DNA of 64,000 nt from Floccularia luteovirens (GCA_009739215.1 VSJF01000001.1:3224001-3288000); one strand, 5' to 3'. Positions 11,261 through 23,726 are shown, numbered from the stretch's first letter. Program-made: numbers and translations. Notes: generated by a model not told the origin, from the letters alone.

Positions 11261-11940
11261 TTAATCAAGTCCTTGTGGATGCTGGTATGCTACCACGTAC
11301 CAAGAAGTGCTGTTGACGCCATTACAAACAACTGAAACAAGAAAGCTAAAGAAGTGGACGGTTATAGTCAACTGGAAACTCACGACCGACTTGAATATTG
11401 AGACTGAGGATGGGAGCAAGGAGAACAGCCAAAACCCCAATAACATCATTGACTATAGAGCTATCCGCCTTTATCGGTTTTATGGGAGTTAGCTCATTGG
11501 ACATTTGAGTCTTGTGATGCCGCCTACTTACATTTTCAACGTTTTGGCAGCACCAAAGGATTCCTGTCTGGCAGATATCAGATGGGTCAGTTTAGAGTTA
11601 GTGAGAGAATTCCTCATACGTTTTATACGTCTGGCAAGCAAGCACCCATAATGGTATACCCAGTTCTGGGATGCAGAGTCCCGTTCTGATTTCTCATAAG
11701 AAACCCCCTGATTGTCGTAATTAAGTCAGTATAAATTCGGTCCGTTGGGTTTGTTATCTAAGGATTGCTGAACGGGATAAATGAAGGCTGCAGATGCTAC
11801 TAGGGCCGTCAGATGGATGGGAAGCAACATGGCAAAGTATTTATTCCAATAGTCAAGCCGAAGGATGCCAGTATCTAAAGCCTTGGTGCGTCGTGCGCTC
11901 TGGGTGTCGTTCACGATTTTACAACTCGCCGGAACCCATA
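11261..11940 (-). pseudogene. Possible remnant of a membrane-protein gene
   Basis: On the minus strand a hydrophobic frame, ALDTGILRLDYWNKYF then AMLLPIHLTALVASAAFIYP, is followed about 80 bases later, in a different frame, by GFLMRNQNGTLHPRTG, and then by the hydrophobic MMLLGFWLFSLLPSSVSIF. The pieces look like parts of one multi-pass protein. However, they sit in inconsistent frames, there is a stop (TAA) directly ahead of the first piece, and no ATG fits. It may be a broken gene or a gene whose introns I could not resolve. I do not recognise the family. Confidence 0.3.
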
Positions 11941-12407
11941 TGATTTAAATGTCTACCAAGAAAGAAACTTCTGAGCATAGTTCTTCAAAGAGAGATGTGA
12001 TACTTGAAAAATATCTTGCGAACAGTGGCGCAAAAATTTACCTGCCATGATTAGCCATGTCATTCCTTGTACAGTTTCCCTGGGTATTATATGACATGCA
12101 TAACCAGACTTTGATGGGGGGTCACAGAGGTGCGGGGAAGGTTATCGTTTCTTTCCTGGATAGATGGCTCGGAAGCTATGTTTCCATTGTGGGCACTTGG
12201 ATTGGGGAGTGATATCGTAAACGCACAATCATACCCTGTCATGGGGGTTAATAGACATCTGTAGTGGTTATTTTCCTTGAGCACACCGCGGGGTGTAATG
12301 ACAACGTTTTGAACAGTGTGTAATGGCAGATGACTAAGAATGAGTTTTGTATAACCAAATAACTGACAACAACACCTTCCTCTTATCCCACTGTTAACAT
12401 CCAAGCG
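11941..12407. other. Intergenic; probable promoter of the U1A-type gene
   Basis: No coding sequence is supported. The long minus-strand frame that enters here (12087-12722) is antisense to exons 1 and 2 of the RNA-binding protein and has no family resemblance. Confidence 0.45.
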
Positions 12408-13561
12408 ATGGCCGACATCGTAGCCCCTCAAGCACTGCATGCTGATGCAATGCAAGGAGTTATAGCTGCTGCAAACGTAGCAGACTCCGGTCCAAACATT
12501 GAATCGATCCCTACGCCCGAGGAAGAACAAGCATGCGAGACACTTTACATTCAAAATCTTAACGAGAAAATCAAGCCGGAAGGTTCGTCTTTGTATTGTT
12601 TTACAATAATAGAATTCCAGATAATTGATACCATTATCTACAGTATTGAAAGCTTCGCTAAGGGGGCTGTTCAAGTCGTATGGGGATGTGTTGGATGTAG
12701 TCGCGCATAACAACCTACGCATGCGAGGGCAGGCTTTCGTGTCATTCGCTTCCGCGGATATAGCGAGGAAAGCAATGAAGGATGTGCAACGTTTTCCTCT
12801 CTATTCAAAACCTATGGTAAAGTCTCTATTATCACAGTTTGAAATGTGAATTTACGGGCAGAATAGCAAATATCATTTGCAAGGACGCGATCGGATGCTG
12901 TAGTGAAAAAGATTGATGCAGAGCACTTTAGTGAACACAAAGCAAGGAGAGCTGAACATAAAAGTATGATCGTATTCTATTTTTCTCTCATTGTATTTAT
13001 TATGTGGTCGACTTACAGAACAGACACGATACACCAACCCACTTAAATCGAAATTCAGGGCAAAACGTATGGCAGCTGAAAGTATGCAATTTTACACACT
13101 TCTTCCACCAATTGTAAATATCTGACTAAAAAATCACTCTCAAAGTGGATGGCGCTTCATCATTGCCCGCTCCAAAACGACCGAACGTACAGATGCCCGA
13201 CGAGTACTTGCCACCAAACAAAATTCTCTTCCTACAGAATCTTCCGGAATCTGTCACGAAAGACCAACTTATGTCTCTTTTCTCACAGTGCGTTTTATTT
13301 CTAAGTGTATCCGTCAACATTTAAATAACATTTTGTTAGGTATCCAAACCTCCACGAAGTCCGTCTTATACCTACCAAACGAGATATTGCTTTTGTGGAG
13401 TTTATGGACGAGGGAAGCGCAGGTGTCGCAAAAGATGCACTGCACAACTATAAGTTGGATGGGGAGAATAAAATCAAGGTATGCTCTATTGGCATCTTTG
13501 CAACGATCGAATTGCTGAACATGGTTTTCGGAAAATATAGATCACTTTCGCCAGGAAATAA
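12408..13561 (+). CDS. U1 snRNP A / U2B''-type RNA-binding protein
   Basis: A spliceosomal protein with two RRM domains. Exon 1 (12408-12582) encodes a 40-residue acidic leader and the first RNP2 strand, ETLYIQNLNEKIKPE. Exon 2 (12644-12816) gives LRGLFKSYGDVLDVVAHNN and RGQAFVSFASADIARKAM (RNP1). Exon 3 opens QISFARTRSDAVVKK, the U1A/U2B'' signature after RRM1, followed by the AEHK/RMAAE charged linker. RRM2 is KILFLQNLPESVTKDQLMSLF ... PTKRDIAFVEFMDEGSA, and the protein closes IKITFARK then TAA at 13559-13561. The QISFAR and ITFARK endings are specific to this family. A single U1A/U2B'' protein often serves both snRNPs in non-vertebrates. Length is about 250 residues, with at least six short introns. 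Confidence 0.9.
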
Positions 13562-13771
13562 AAATATATCATTTGTAATGGCTTGTTTACCGTTGTATAA
13601 TCATCTAATGTTTCATTTTTGGTGACAATATTTACATTGCTTACTGAACATGGGAAAAGAAACTCAAGGTGGTCTGCAAAAGTCAATATCTATTTAATGT
13701 ATCTGTCCCAATCATCAAACAATAACAAGTCGAATGGAATCGTTAAATCAAAAACGAAAATAAAGGTTCCA

Positions 13772-14963
13772 TCATGTGTCATATATGCGAAGCTCATCAT
13801 AGGCAGGTGGAGCATCCCGTATTCTACCTACCCTCAACCGCTCGTTTTCCAATCGCAATTCTTGAATCTGACGCTGCAAATCTGCGATTGCTCTTTCATC
13901 TCCGGCACCTATATTCTCCTGTTGCCTTTCTAACTTGTCAATCATGTCTTGTACCGCCTGTTCATTGCCTATGTCAGATGTTAAAGTCCGCTGTTGAGGG
14001 CGATTAAGTGGTGATATCACAGACGGAATAAGAGGAAGCCCTACCACAGGTGATGTTGGCTGCGGCGACGGAGGCGAATTTGCCATGCCGTCTGCCGAAG
14101 GAATGATATGTGTTGAAGAAGGAGCTACGTGTGATGATTGCATAGGGTTCGGGGTGGGGTTCGCATACTGTTCAGGCGAATGAGGGTGTCCGTTCGAAGC
14201 TGAAGGAGCTTTATTCTGCCGTTGTTGGCTATCATTGTGTAATTCTGGCATAGAATAGGAATCGCTAGTTGGGCTGACTGGAGAAGGAGGTATGAGGTAT
14301 TGCTGCTCGTTCTGGGTGGGGTGCGTCTTTATGTTTGAACCTGGGCGATTTGGCATGGCGGACAGATTTAGTACTTCAGCTCCTGAACTTGATGAGGAAG
14401 ATACAGAGGTGTCAGGTCTATGCCTACTAATTTGTGATGAATACCGCTTGTCAGTGTCTAAGATCAAACGGCATCAAAACACTATGTCGTTTTACAAGAT
14501 GAGCCACAGATCAATACTCACTGTCGGGTGAGGCTGGATTAATGATAATGCGTGGGTTAAGAAAGTATCTTTGTCGTTTATGCCGCCGTCGAACGATTAA
14601 AAGGGTGAGAAATATGGCGATTAGGACTATACCCCCTGCCAACGACCCAGCTATGACAGCCACTGGTACTTTCACACCAGATGCCGAGCTTGACGAAATT
14701 TGAGCTGGTGCTGCAAGAGTAGTAGAAACAGGTAATCCAGATACGAATACGGAGGAAGAGGAGGAAAGGTGGGATGAGGTGGGGGGGTCGTCAGAATTGT
14801 CAGACCTTGGCACGATCGTAGGACTGAGATTGCCGAAATTTCTATCAGGGCATCGATGGGCTGGGCAAAAAGAAGAGTATACTCACAATGTCATCATTGC
14901 TGAAATGTGGTTTCGGAGTGTTGGAACGTCGTGGACACCCGTCGGCGCACTGGTAGAATCCAT
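13772..14963 (-). CDS. Single-pass membrane protein with coiled coil and PPxY tail
   Basis: The N-terminal ectodomain is rich in Ser, Thr and Pro (SSHLSSSSSVFVSG). A transmembrane segment follows, VAVIAGSLAGGIVLIAIF then LTLLIV, and is followed at once by the basic stop-transfer RRRHKRQR. After the gtgagt...cttag intron, the cytosolic part is long and disordered (Pro, Ser and Gln rich). It then forms a probable coiled coil, QDMIDKLERQQENIG ... ADLQRQIQELRLENERLR. It ends DAPPAYDELRIYDT, where PPAY is a PPxY motif of the kind bound by WW domains of Rsp5/Nedd4 ubiquitin ligases. Such Ser/Thr-rich type I proteins are common in basidiomycetes and have no assigned function. I used the ATG at 14961-14963; the frame stays open upstream (PSDARTC), so a 5' exon, perhaps with a signal peptide, may be missing. 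The stop is at 13772-13774. Confidence 0.62.
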
Positions 14964-16088
14964 GCACGTACGAGCGTCAGAAGGAAAAACCAAAAGCTTG
15001 ATTGTGTAGATATAACCCCGCTTACATAGAACCCACATACCGTGGGCGTTTGAAGCTACGGCCCGGGTTCACCCAGGAAGACGACTTATTGATAGACACT
15101 CGCAATAGTTATTAGTGTACTCTAGTGCCCCCCTCAAATCAAACTATAGCGAGCAGCGGTTACCCTTGCGTCGGAAAACCATCAACTTGAGATAGAACCC
15201 AAGGGGATGGCCCCGGCGAATCAAGGGGAGATAGGGTGAGCAGAACATACGCGCTATATGCTGCAGTACAAATTTAGACTGGAGTTTTCCACAACAATAG
15301 AAACACTCACGCAAATCAAGGTCAAGCATATCAAAACAGCAGTCAGAGTGCCAGCCCCAATCACAGGTGATTGTCGAAATTCGGTAACTGCCCTCTCCCA
15401 AACTGGTTTCAGTTGAAAGTGGTCGTAGACGGAATCACTTCCTTCATTTGTTCGAACACCGGATTATGATTTCTGAAGAAAACATGTAAATTGTGATGTA
15501 ATATGAATGAATAGAACTCACAATTTCTATCCCACATCCTTCAATTTATCGATTCTCGTCACCAAAGAACCACATTTGGGCAGAGAGATGGGCGCACAAG
15601 CCCCTGAACCACCTCAATGCGACTGCGGTGATGCACAGTATGAGTTGCCTTGTGACCAACAGAACTAAATGGGCCTTGAAACTTTTTTGGGCCTAACGCA
15701 TAGCCTAACCATACAACAAATCTTTAAAAAAAAAACGGGGGTGTTGAAGAGGAAAAATGACGATTTCATCGGGGGATCGTGGCAACACACAGCGATGACA
15801 TAACCGCGAAACGGTTAAGCGCAGCCAAACGATGGATCGATGAGGATGTATGGACTCTGAATAAAAGTGAAGAGTTGATTGTTGTGGGGGGAAAGGAAAG
15901 GATAGGAAAGAACAAGTCTTGGCAGGAGTAGGAGCAGTCAAGTCTTTTAAAGAGATTGACTTGGATTCAGTCTTGGCAAGAATCACAATTCCTGACATTT
16001 CCTGATCTCTTCAGATCAATGATGATAGTACTCTCTACAACTTTAAATATATTTCTTTTAACTAATCCCGTTTCACTACTAGTCATCC
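14964..16088. other. Unresolved region upstream of two minus-strand genes
   Basis: On the minus strand near 15290-15460 there is a stop-free run ending in the hydrophobic VIGAGTLTAVLICLTLICV, followed by a gtgagtg donor. This could be a 5' exon of the 13772-14963 gene or a piece of another gene, but no ATG or acceptor fits. The remaining frames (15705-15998 minus, 15956-16144 plus) look like chance. No other feature is seen. Confidence 0.3.
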
Positions 16089-17973
16089 TTATGACCTTTT
16101 CGTATGTTGCCAAACCCCACGGTCGTCTCTTTTCTGCACCGTAAAGCATGCAATTCCAAGGTAGTTTGTTATGTCCTTGATAACTAGCACACAGAATCGA
16201 CCATATGTAAATAACGAAATGGCCAACGTCAGCCAGACAAATACTGCGGTGTTTCGAATGGATGATTGAATGAGCGGGGGTCTATACCAAACAAGATAAG
16301 CGCCTCAGTAAAATTTCTCATCTTTGATTCTCTCACGCCACCAGAAATTGAAGGAGATAAACGCACCTGGCTAACAAGTGTGGTAAATTTGCATCAACTG
16401 CACCAATTATACTCCATATCCATATCCAGTCCCACACAGGGAAGGATGTGAGTGTGACATGTGCCAGTATCATCCTACCAACTTGATGCGCGAATTGTAG
16501 GCCCCATGCACACATGAAGGGAACAAAAGTGGCAGAATGTAATATTCGTGAGTGGTTGTACTCTGGCTGGGAGAGCCAAGCTATCTGAATCACAACAGAG
16601 AAGACGAATGGCAGGAGAAGATAAAGAGGCCGAATTGACGTTCTCCGCTCCGCAGTGATGGCCTTTCGCACGTTCACGTAACTAATTTCGATTAGTAATG
16701 TAGATAAGGCAGTCAGGTGAAAAAAACACCGCACCTATTAAAAACATTGAAAGCAAGTCCAAAAGCGCCGAAGATCATAAAAGATTCGTTCAGGGGAACG
16801 TTAGGTAGCATGTTAATTAGTGGGACGCGCTCCAATCCAGTAAACGTCCAAATTTTTTGGTCCCAAAAGGTAGGTCCTGTACGTTTATAGATGATGATAA
16901 GCCAATTCTATTCATGAGACTACGACATACCATAGAACCCCGATACAATGAAAATCGTTACAATCATAAGAATGCCTTCCACAGGACCTGAAAAAGCTCC
17001 GAGATATAGCTGGCCTGAGAGCATTAGGTAAGTTAGTTAACCATCTCAACGCTTGGATGTTGTTCTCAGTTACCGGTATGGTATTCTTCCCAAGTTGTTA
17101 AATAAAAATTAGCCAACGTAGCGATTTGCGACGCAACCGTCCACCAAGACCGACCAAGACCTAATGCACGCGACGCGAGAATAACTTCGAGCTATGTTAA
17201 GATTGTCAACCAAACCGAACCCGGGTAACATATAGGTGTATTTGACTAACAGTAGTATTAATAGCGTCGCAACCTGTATTTTCAAACTTTAGGCTTTTCT
17301 ATCACAAAAGGGGGAGGAGATATGTGACGTACCATGGTCAAACATTTCTCCTAAAGGACCGGCCATTCCTGTCCTTCTTGCTTGTTTACTTTCAATACAA
17401 AAAACAAGTTATGCAAATGTAGTGGAAGAAGAAAATAAATTCACACTCACCCATCAATAGCATCAAGGCTTTGGTATGCAAACAAGCCTATTCCCCATCT
17501 AAAAAATCACCTAAGATTTTCAGCGCCTAATATTCAAAAGATCGATTTGCCAGAAAATAGTACGCACGTAAAATACACCCAATGAGGTGGGTCATAAACA
17601 CCATCATGTTCCGTCAAGTAAGTCGGATCATAATAGATCAACGTAAAAAAGTTAAAGATGACAATCGAAAGGCCTGTCAATGTGATCTAACAACAAAATA
17701 AACAACTTTTTCGTCAATCAAAAAAGCCAAGAGCGTTTTTGTGAAGTTAATGATTCAAATTCTCTCACAGTGTTTGGTGCAACCGACAAAGGCCATAGTG
17801 TCACAAACCAGGTCCAAAATGGGTTAAGTACATAGCGCGAGATTATAGACCTGTGAATGAAGTGGGAGTTGGGTGTGTGGATGTAGGAGATGCTGATAAA
17901 AGACATACTTGTCAACGCCTCTATAAGCATACTTATTCAAGTTTTCGAGAGATTTTTGAGGGATGTAGCCCAT
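16089..17973 (-). CDS. Choline/ethanolamine phosphotransferase (CDP-alcohol type)
   Basis: Final step of the Kennedy pathway: transfer of phosphocholine or phosphoethanolamine from the CDP-alcohol to diacylglycerol, in ER or Golgi membranes. The protein starts MGYIPQKSLENLNKYAYRGV, typical of the EPT1/CPT1 family. The catalytic CDP-alcohol phosphatidyltransferase signature DG-x2-AR-x8-G-x3-D-x3-D is read across three short exons as DAIDGKQARRTG, GPLGEMFDH and GCDAINT, with all Asp residues in place. Further segments are hydrophobic (LGAFSGPVEGILMIVTIFIV; FHLTALSTLLIEISYVNV; LYLLLPFVFSVVIQIAWL). The end is FTYGRFCVLVIKDITNYLGI then CFTV ... WQHTKRS with TAA at 16089-16091. Length is about 400 residues with around ten introns, consistent with the family. 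Whether it prefers choline or ethanolamine cannot be decided from sequence. Confidence 0.9.
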
Positions 17974-18930
17974 TTCTTTTCTTCGCACGATAGGAGAATG
18001 ATAATAGGAAGATGGAAGCAGATTTGAGGATTAGAATTATTGGTGGGTTTATTATTTCCAGTTCGCTCTATAAGTCGTTGAGGGGCTCCAATTTTTGAGA
18101 CGTCAAAGACTCCATTTCTTGCAATGTGTTTGGTTCAGAAGGAATAGCCAAATGTTGATCCGAACTTGACTTGTTTACTTTTTTGGTATCAGTCACCCCT
18201 TGACAACAATCTCCGAGTCGTCCATAATTTAAAGCAAAGCTTGTGTCTTCTTAAAACGATTGGCAAACAACAGTGCTTCATTGCTCGTCATATATCGGTT
18301 TTGTCGGAGGTCAGTATAAGTATTGCCTTTTGAATTTGTAATGATGATTCTACTCCTATTTTCAAAATCCGAATTAGTAAAAAAAAAATTGGTGGCAAGG
18401 TGGTTATCTTTTTTAAATCAGTAACTCGTAACTTACCGGAAACAAACCAGAATCACTTCACTAATCAGGTTCACAAAAAGAATATTGTAAATAACTCGAA
18501 TAAACGCATTTGTAACAGGCCAAAAATTTAAAGACTACCCTATGTATCTAATCGTCCGACGAAAACAAACGGTTTGAACATCTTAGTCTTTATCCACCAA
18601 CCGAACCTTCGCAAAGCATTCTCCACCTACAAAGTTTTTCGTGTCGTAACATGGAAAGAAGCTTTTTATCAGGAACCACAGTGGCCCAAGTGGATATAAT
18701 TTATCACATTTGTTCACAACCCCATTCAGTTACGATCGGGATGAGGTACTGAAGTTTGGCCACTTTCTCCAACGCCCAAGTACCCAGCCCGCTGATGGAG
18801 AATGATCATTCCAAGAGGATTTCATACCTCTTTATATAACCTTGGCTTTTTCATTTTATCTGATCACCCTTTTCCTCTACCTCTTCTCATATCTCATCAA
18901 TTCCGGTAGTTTCTTGAAAGAGCAAGACCA
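17974..18930. other. Intergenic, AT-rich
   Basis: Upstream region of the phosphotransferase. There is no coding character on either strand and no repeats of note. Confidence 0.5.
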
Positions 18931-19740
18931 GGATGTTTCGATGGACAGCGATGGAGATGGTTACTTCGATTCGGATGTACAATCTGTTACCTCATGGGTA
19001 TCTTGTTGTTTTAATACCTGATCTGTTAGGAGTGAAGTTGGTGACATCAATCTCGGATTGGAACACTACTATGGCGACTTTGATGTGGTACATGCACGTC
19101 TAATTTCATCAGTTGTAGGTAAAAACTACTCTTGTGACTCAGTCCCCATTGATTATGCCGCACACTTTCAGATCAAAGATTACGTTAACTTAATTGATCA
19201 TTGAACTGGCAAAGTTCTACGACCCGGGGGCCTACTCGATCTTACAGAATTCGACTTTCACGCATACTATCCCAACCACGAACGCATCGAATTGGATACA
19301 ACCATACTCGGCCCACCTTGGTGGCCACGGTGGCTAGCTTTTGTTTATTCTGTAATTCACAAACTCGGTGGAAGTGTGGACGCTGCAACATATATGTATA
19401 GATGGGTATTGGAACACCCGGATTATGAAGATGTTGTATATTGAGAATTCTGGATACCGGCTTCTGCGTGGAATACGGCCGACTCGCTTGAATATACGAT
19501 ATATGTGTGAATTTCTTCCAGACTAAATGAGATCTATATATATTGCGTGATAAATATCTGGCTTATCATTCGATTGGTCGTCCCCTTCTACTTGGTGCTG
19601 GGGTTAATAAGAACATAGTCGACATTCTGGAAAAAGAAGCCACTGTGGAAGTACAAGAAGCGCGAGTGCATTATTATGAGCGGATGCAATGTGTATATGC
19701 AAGGAAGAACGGTTCTAGCTGTGATTGGATTTTAATGTAA
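18931..19740 (+). pseudogene. SAM-dependent methyltransferase pseudogene
   Basis: The translation follows a common Agaricomycete class I methyltransferase: INLGLEHYYGDFDVVHARLI, KVLRPGGLLDLTEFDF, LGPPWWPRWLAFVYSVIH, GGSVDAATYMYRWVLEHP, EFWIPASAWN, YHSIGRPLLLGAG, then EARVHYYERMQCVYARK. It cannot make a full protein. In-frame TGA codons interrupt it at 19202-19204 (just before the VLRPGG motif) and 19442-19444 (in DVVY-stop-EFW, where family members have a residue such as Arg), and more follow. The N-terminal part that should hold the GxGxG SAM-binding motif I is missing: an acidic leader (DVSMDSDGDGYFDSD) runs almost straight into the post-motif-I region. The TGA at 19442 is what a CGA-to-TGA change would give. 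TAA at 19738-19740 ends the homology. Confidence 0.75.
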
Positions 19741-20085
19741 CGTACTTCAAATAATATTTTCTACATAAGTTGGGTTAACCTCGTCATATTGTTATTTATT
19801 TATTGTTTTAATTTATATCCACTCCACATCTGCATCCAGCGCTAGTCTGCTTCATTACTAAGAGGACTTGGGATGGTACTTTCTGAACAATATCGAACAA
19901 AGAAAATCCATAGCATGGGCATCATATAAATTTCTTAACCCAAAGGTAATAATATAGATTGTACAGAGTACACGAATCGACCATGCTATATCGCATACAT
20001 AAACGAGACGAGACGAGTTACGGTAACTGAGAGAATGACGACGTCCAGGATACAATCCAGCAGGACAAGCTCAAAATGGGAGTGT
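19741..20085. other. Intergenic, convergent 3' ends
   Basis: Between the methyltransferase pseudogene (+) and histone H3 (-). No coding sequence; A/T-rich runs probably include the H3 poly(A) region. Confidence 0.5.
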
Positions 20086-20857
<772 letters not shown>

Positions 20858-22797
20858 TAGTTAGTGTGTTACGAGGTGTGTTGTTGTCGAAAAAGCGATT
20901 TGCGAAAAACTTGGATGGACGGATGTGGTGGGACGGGAAAAGAAGAGGAGAGTGGAGCAGGAATGGGTGTCTCTTGGAAACCCCCAAACAACAAAAGGGA
21001 CATTCTCACGCTCTTACAGGACGCACGAGCCACCGCATTCTGAGCTACTTTTGACTTGGAAGATTGCTTCCATGCCTCAATCTCGTTTTTACCCTCTTCC
21101 TCTCCATACCTGATCACAATTTTGGTACCATCTTGCTTGGAATTATGTACTCTACATTACTGTAATGGTTTGGAGGGTGAAGATCAAGCGTTCACAGAGA
21201 AAGATGCTTTGGAGGACTTCGGAGAGAGTGAATGTCGAGAGTTCGGAACATGCCGGTTTTGGTATTCGGCGCCCAGGCCTCTGATACTCTAACTCACATA
21301 TTGTTTTCATAACATATTATACTCCTTACCCCGGGCCAATGCTCTCGGTTCCATAACTAGGATCATATAACATATAATATGTAGAACTTATTATAGACCA
21401 GGGCATCTCCTAATACTGACATGGTGCAGAAAAACAAATGTGATCCTTATTCAGCCAACTCGAACCCTTGCACCCTTTGTGCTATGCCAGATCGTAGTCA
21501 TCTTCTCCCTAAAACGTGATTTTATCAGCTCGATCAGTCGTTCAAGGAATCACCGTAACGCATTGAGCTGTTTGTTGGTTAGAGGTACGGGCGGTCAGAA
21601 AGCCACGTTGAAAAAATCAGGCTCACGTTTCTCCCAGATAACAACCTTCATAGTATATCCACTAACCACCACCACCGATGACTAGCGTTTAAGTCAACAT
21701 CCCCGATGATCACCATCAACTGTGAACCATTACGAATTATCAAAATAACCCCGTAATTGACCACATTCTCAAGCTTTCGAGGCATTCAATGTTTCATACC
21801 AAGCTTCTTTCTCAGACATTCCTATCAATGTCACGGACCGCGAGTAGTTAATCGGTTGTCATTTTTCTTTGGTCCAAATGCTGGCTCACACGTTATCAGG
21901 ATAAGTATCCTAAAACATGTACAGCTATGTCTTTGAGGGTTCAACCAGGGTTCTGGAACTATGGCAATATGCGTTCTCGGTATCTTCTTTTCTGTTTTTT
22001 TGAACAGACTTAGTAAGTTTGTTCCAAGAAACAGAAGAGAAAATATATGCTTTGAAAGAGCAGTAGAGTTCACTAAATAAGTTATGGTTAGTTACAACAA
22101 TGTCGGGCAAAGCAGACACGAGTTCTATAGCATGATGGAAGTGTCAAGAAAGGTGTGTTTTTATCATTACCACTCTCACATCACTCACACTACATATTTT
22201 GTTAGGTGGAAGTAACATTGATATACCAATAACTAGTTACATCGAGCAAACCATCTAAATGTTTCACACCTGCAAACAAAGAAGCATGATACTCGACATT
22301 ATCATGGACAAATACCTCTGTCGATATATGCACAGTGTATGGTATGTATGACTAAGCCCTCAGAAGAATGTTGTATCATCTTCACCTGTAAGCAGGATGG
22401 CACTTCGTGTGAGTCTAGATTAATGTTAAGGTTAGGAAGATGTGGTCCGGTATTGAACCAACCAGAGACACTAGGGCCCAAACTGGAATGTTGATGAGAC
22501 CCAGAGGATTTAGATTTCCCCTGTATGAAATCGAGGTGTGGTGATTGTCAGAAAGTTGCAAGCATCCGCACGTATCGGTCAGACATCTTCTTTGCTTAAT
22601 ACAAAAGTTTTCCAGTGACATGCCAGAAATATGCCTGCGTGACAGAGTTGAATGACGCAGCTTTTACGATAAGTCTCGTCTGTCAAATCATCGGTGATTC
22701 CAACGGGCCTGTGGACGATGCCTTTACAGTCAAGGTGGAGGAGATCTGCCACACACGTCCAAAAGTAATTGAACAGTGGGATCTCCTCCTTTTCAAG
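20858..22797. other. Long intergenic region, no gene identified
   Basis: The first 250 bases should be the H3 promoter and 5' leader. Further along are several open frames of 60-105 codons on both strands. They overlap each other, use simple composition (Ser, Pro, Lys runs) and match nothing I know. The minus segment 22415-22530 encodes a short hydrophobic run (LGLINIPVWALVSLVG) of unknown meaning. The dispersed repeat begins at the right end. Confidence 0.4.
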
Positions 22798-22940
22798 CCC
22801 AAAAAAAGATTAAAACTGGCCAGTGGTCGCTCCACCGCTTTGAAGGCTGTCCGAGCCCTATAAATCAACCATCGAGGTACGATGTCCACCAACTTATTAT
22901 GGAAAAGAACTCTACATTCTCGTGTAGAAGTTGTATAGAC
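22798..22940. repeat. Dispersed repeat, copy 1
   Basis: Shares a roughly 140-base block with 26578-26757: AAGATTAAAACTGGCCAGTG against AAGATTAAAACTAGTCAGTG, then GCTCCACCG, TTTGAAGGCTGT, and TTATTATGGAAAAGAACTCT identical in both. The right half is also in the third copy at 40975-41080. On the minus strand, copies 1 and 2 translate alike as RARTAFKAVERPLASFNL and RVRTAFKTVEQPLTSFNL, so the repeat may derive from a once-coding element. No terminal repeats or target duplications are clear. Confidence 0.7.
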
Positions 22941-23124
22941 AAATACCTTGGTTGACATGTGCAATGGAAGTGTGTGATGGATGTTATGCATTAATGTATT
23001 ATTTGCAGACCCACACCAACCAGCCGCTCCTTGCCATCGCTTAAGTCTGCATGACTCGTTCTGTGCCCCATGACGGAGTGAGTATTCACCCATCGGGTAG
23101 AAGTTGTCTTCCCACCTAACTGAA

Positions 23125-23726
23125 TCAAACGTTGATAGCCACGCACCCGTCTTTGATTTCTTGTACAATCTTACACAATCTCTCCTCTCCAGCATGTTCC
23201 AAGATGTCATAGCCCCAACGATCCGCAGGTGCGGTATCATTCACCCTGGTAGGATGACGTGCAATGGCGGCGGGCACGATCTCTGCATGATTATCGGTCG
23301 CATCGAGGCTATAAAAACATAACTTTGTTCCAAACGCGCTGACAGCATGAAGAGTCTTCAGGGGACAGGTTGCTGTAAAACTATGTTTCGAAGGACGAGC
23401 AAAGCTTGAATGGATCACTGACGGACTAGATCAGCCATGCAACTTCTGATCTGCTCGTCCGCAGCCTGACGTTTAGACAGAACATTGCGGTGGCTTGGAG
23501 GCTTCAACTCTAGTATTAAAACCGGTTTGTTCACCAGAAGAATTTCGAACATGACGATAAAATCCGCCGAATTTCGAGAATCAAGGAGGAATTGGGGGAC
23601 AACCACGAAATCGCTATCTGGCGGAAAGAGGGTATTGAGAAGTTTGTTGTAGGGCCCTTGATACTCGCTCTCAGTTGGGTTCGGTGGAATGGTGTTAAAC
23701 TGGCGAAGGACTTTGTCAGGCCACAT
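23125..23726 (-). CDS. PD-(D/E)XK-nuclease-like protein, Agaricomycete family
   Basis: The first exon starts MWPDKVLRQFNTIPPN and contains YQGPYNKLLNTLFPPDSDF, then the segment SADFIVMFEILLVNKPVLIL then ELKPP. The Asp, the Glu and the Lys in D...(I/L)xExK are spaced like the core of a PD-(D/E)XK restriction-endonuclease fold. A gtccgt...ctgaag intron restores the frame into TLHAVSAFGTKLCFYSLD ... DTAPADRWGYDILEHAGEER then LCKIVQEIK, with the stop at 23125-23127. I recognise the combination (FGTKLCFY, DRWDxDVLE.AGE.R) from short proteins found in many copies in mushroom genomes, without a known role. Length is about 190 residues. The intron donor is non-standard beyond GT, so a frameshift instead of an intron is possible. 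Catalytic activity is inference from the motif only. Confidence 0.6.

Noticed and set aside
11307..11492. Plus-strand frames opposite the putative membrane remnant
   Set aside because: Low-complexity charged composition and no splice-consistent extension.
12087..12722. Minus-strand open frame of 211 codons
   Set aside because: It is antisense to the start of the U1A-type gene, whose RRM motifs are clear on the plus strand, and it has no recognisable motifs.
20858..21300. Cluster of overlapping frames next to histone H3
   Set aside because: Considered as a divergent second histone gene, which is a common arrangement, but no H4, H2A or H2B motif is present.
22683..23240. Minus-strand open frame of 185 codons
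   Set aside because: It runs across dispersed repeat copy 1 and into the last exon of the PD-(D/E)XK-like gene in another frame. Only the repeat-derived peptide is conserved.
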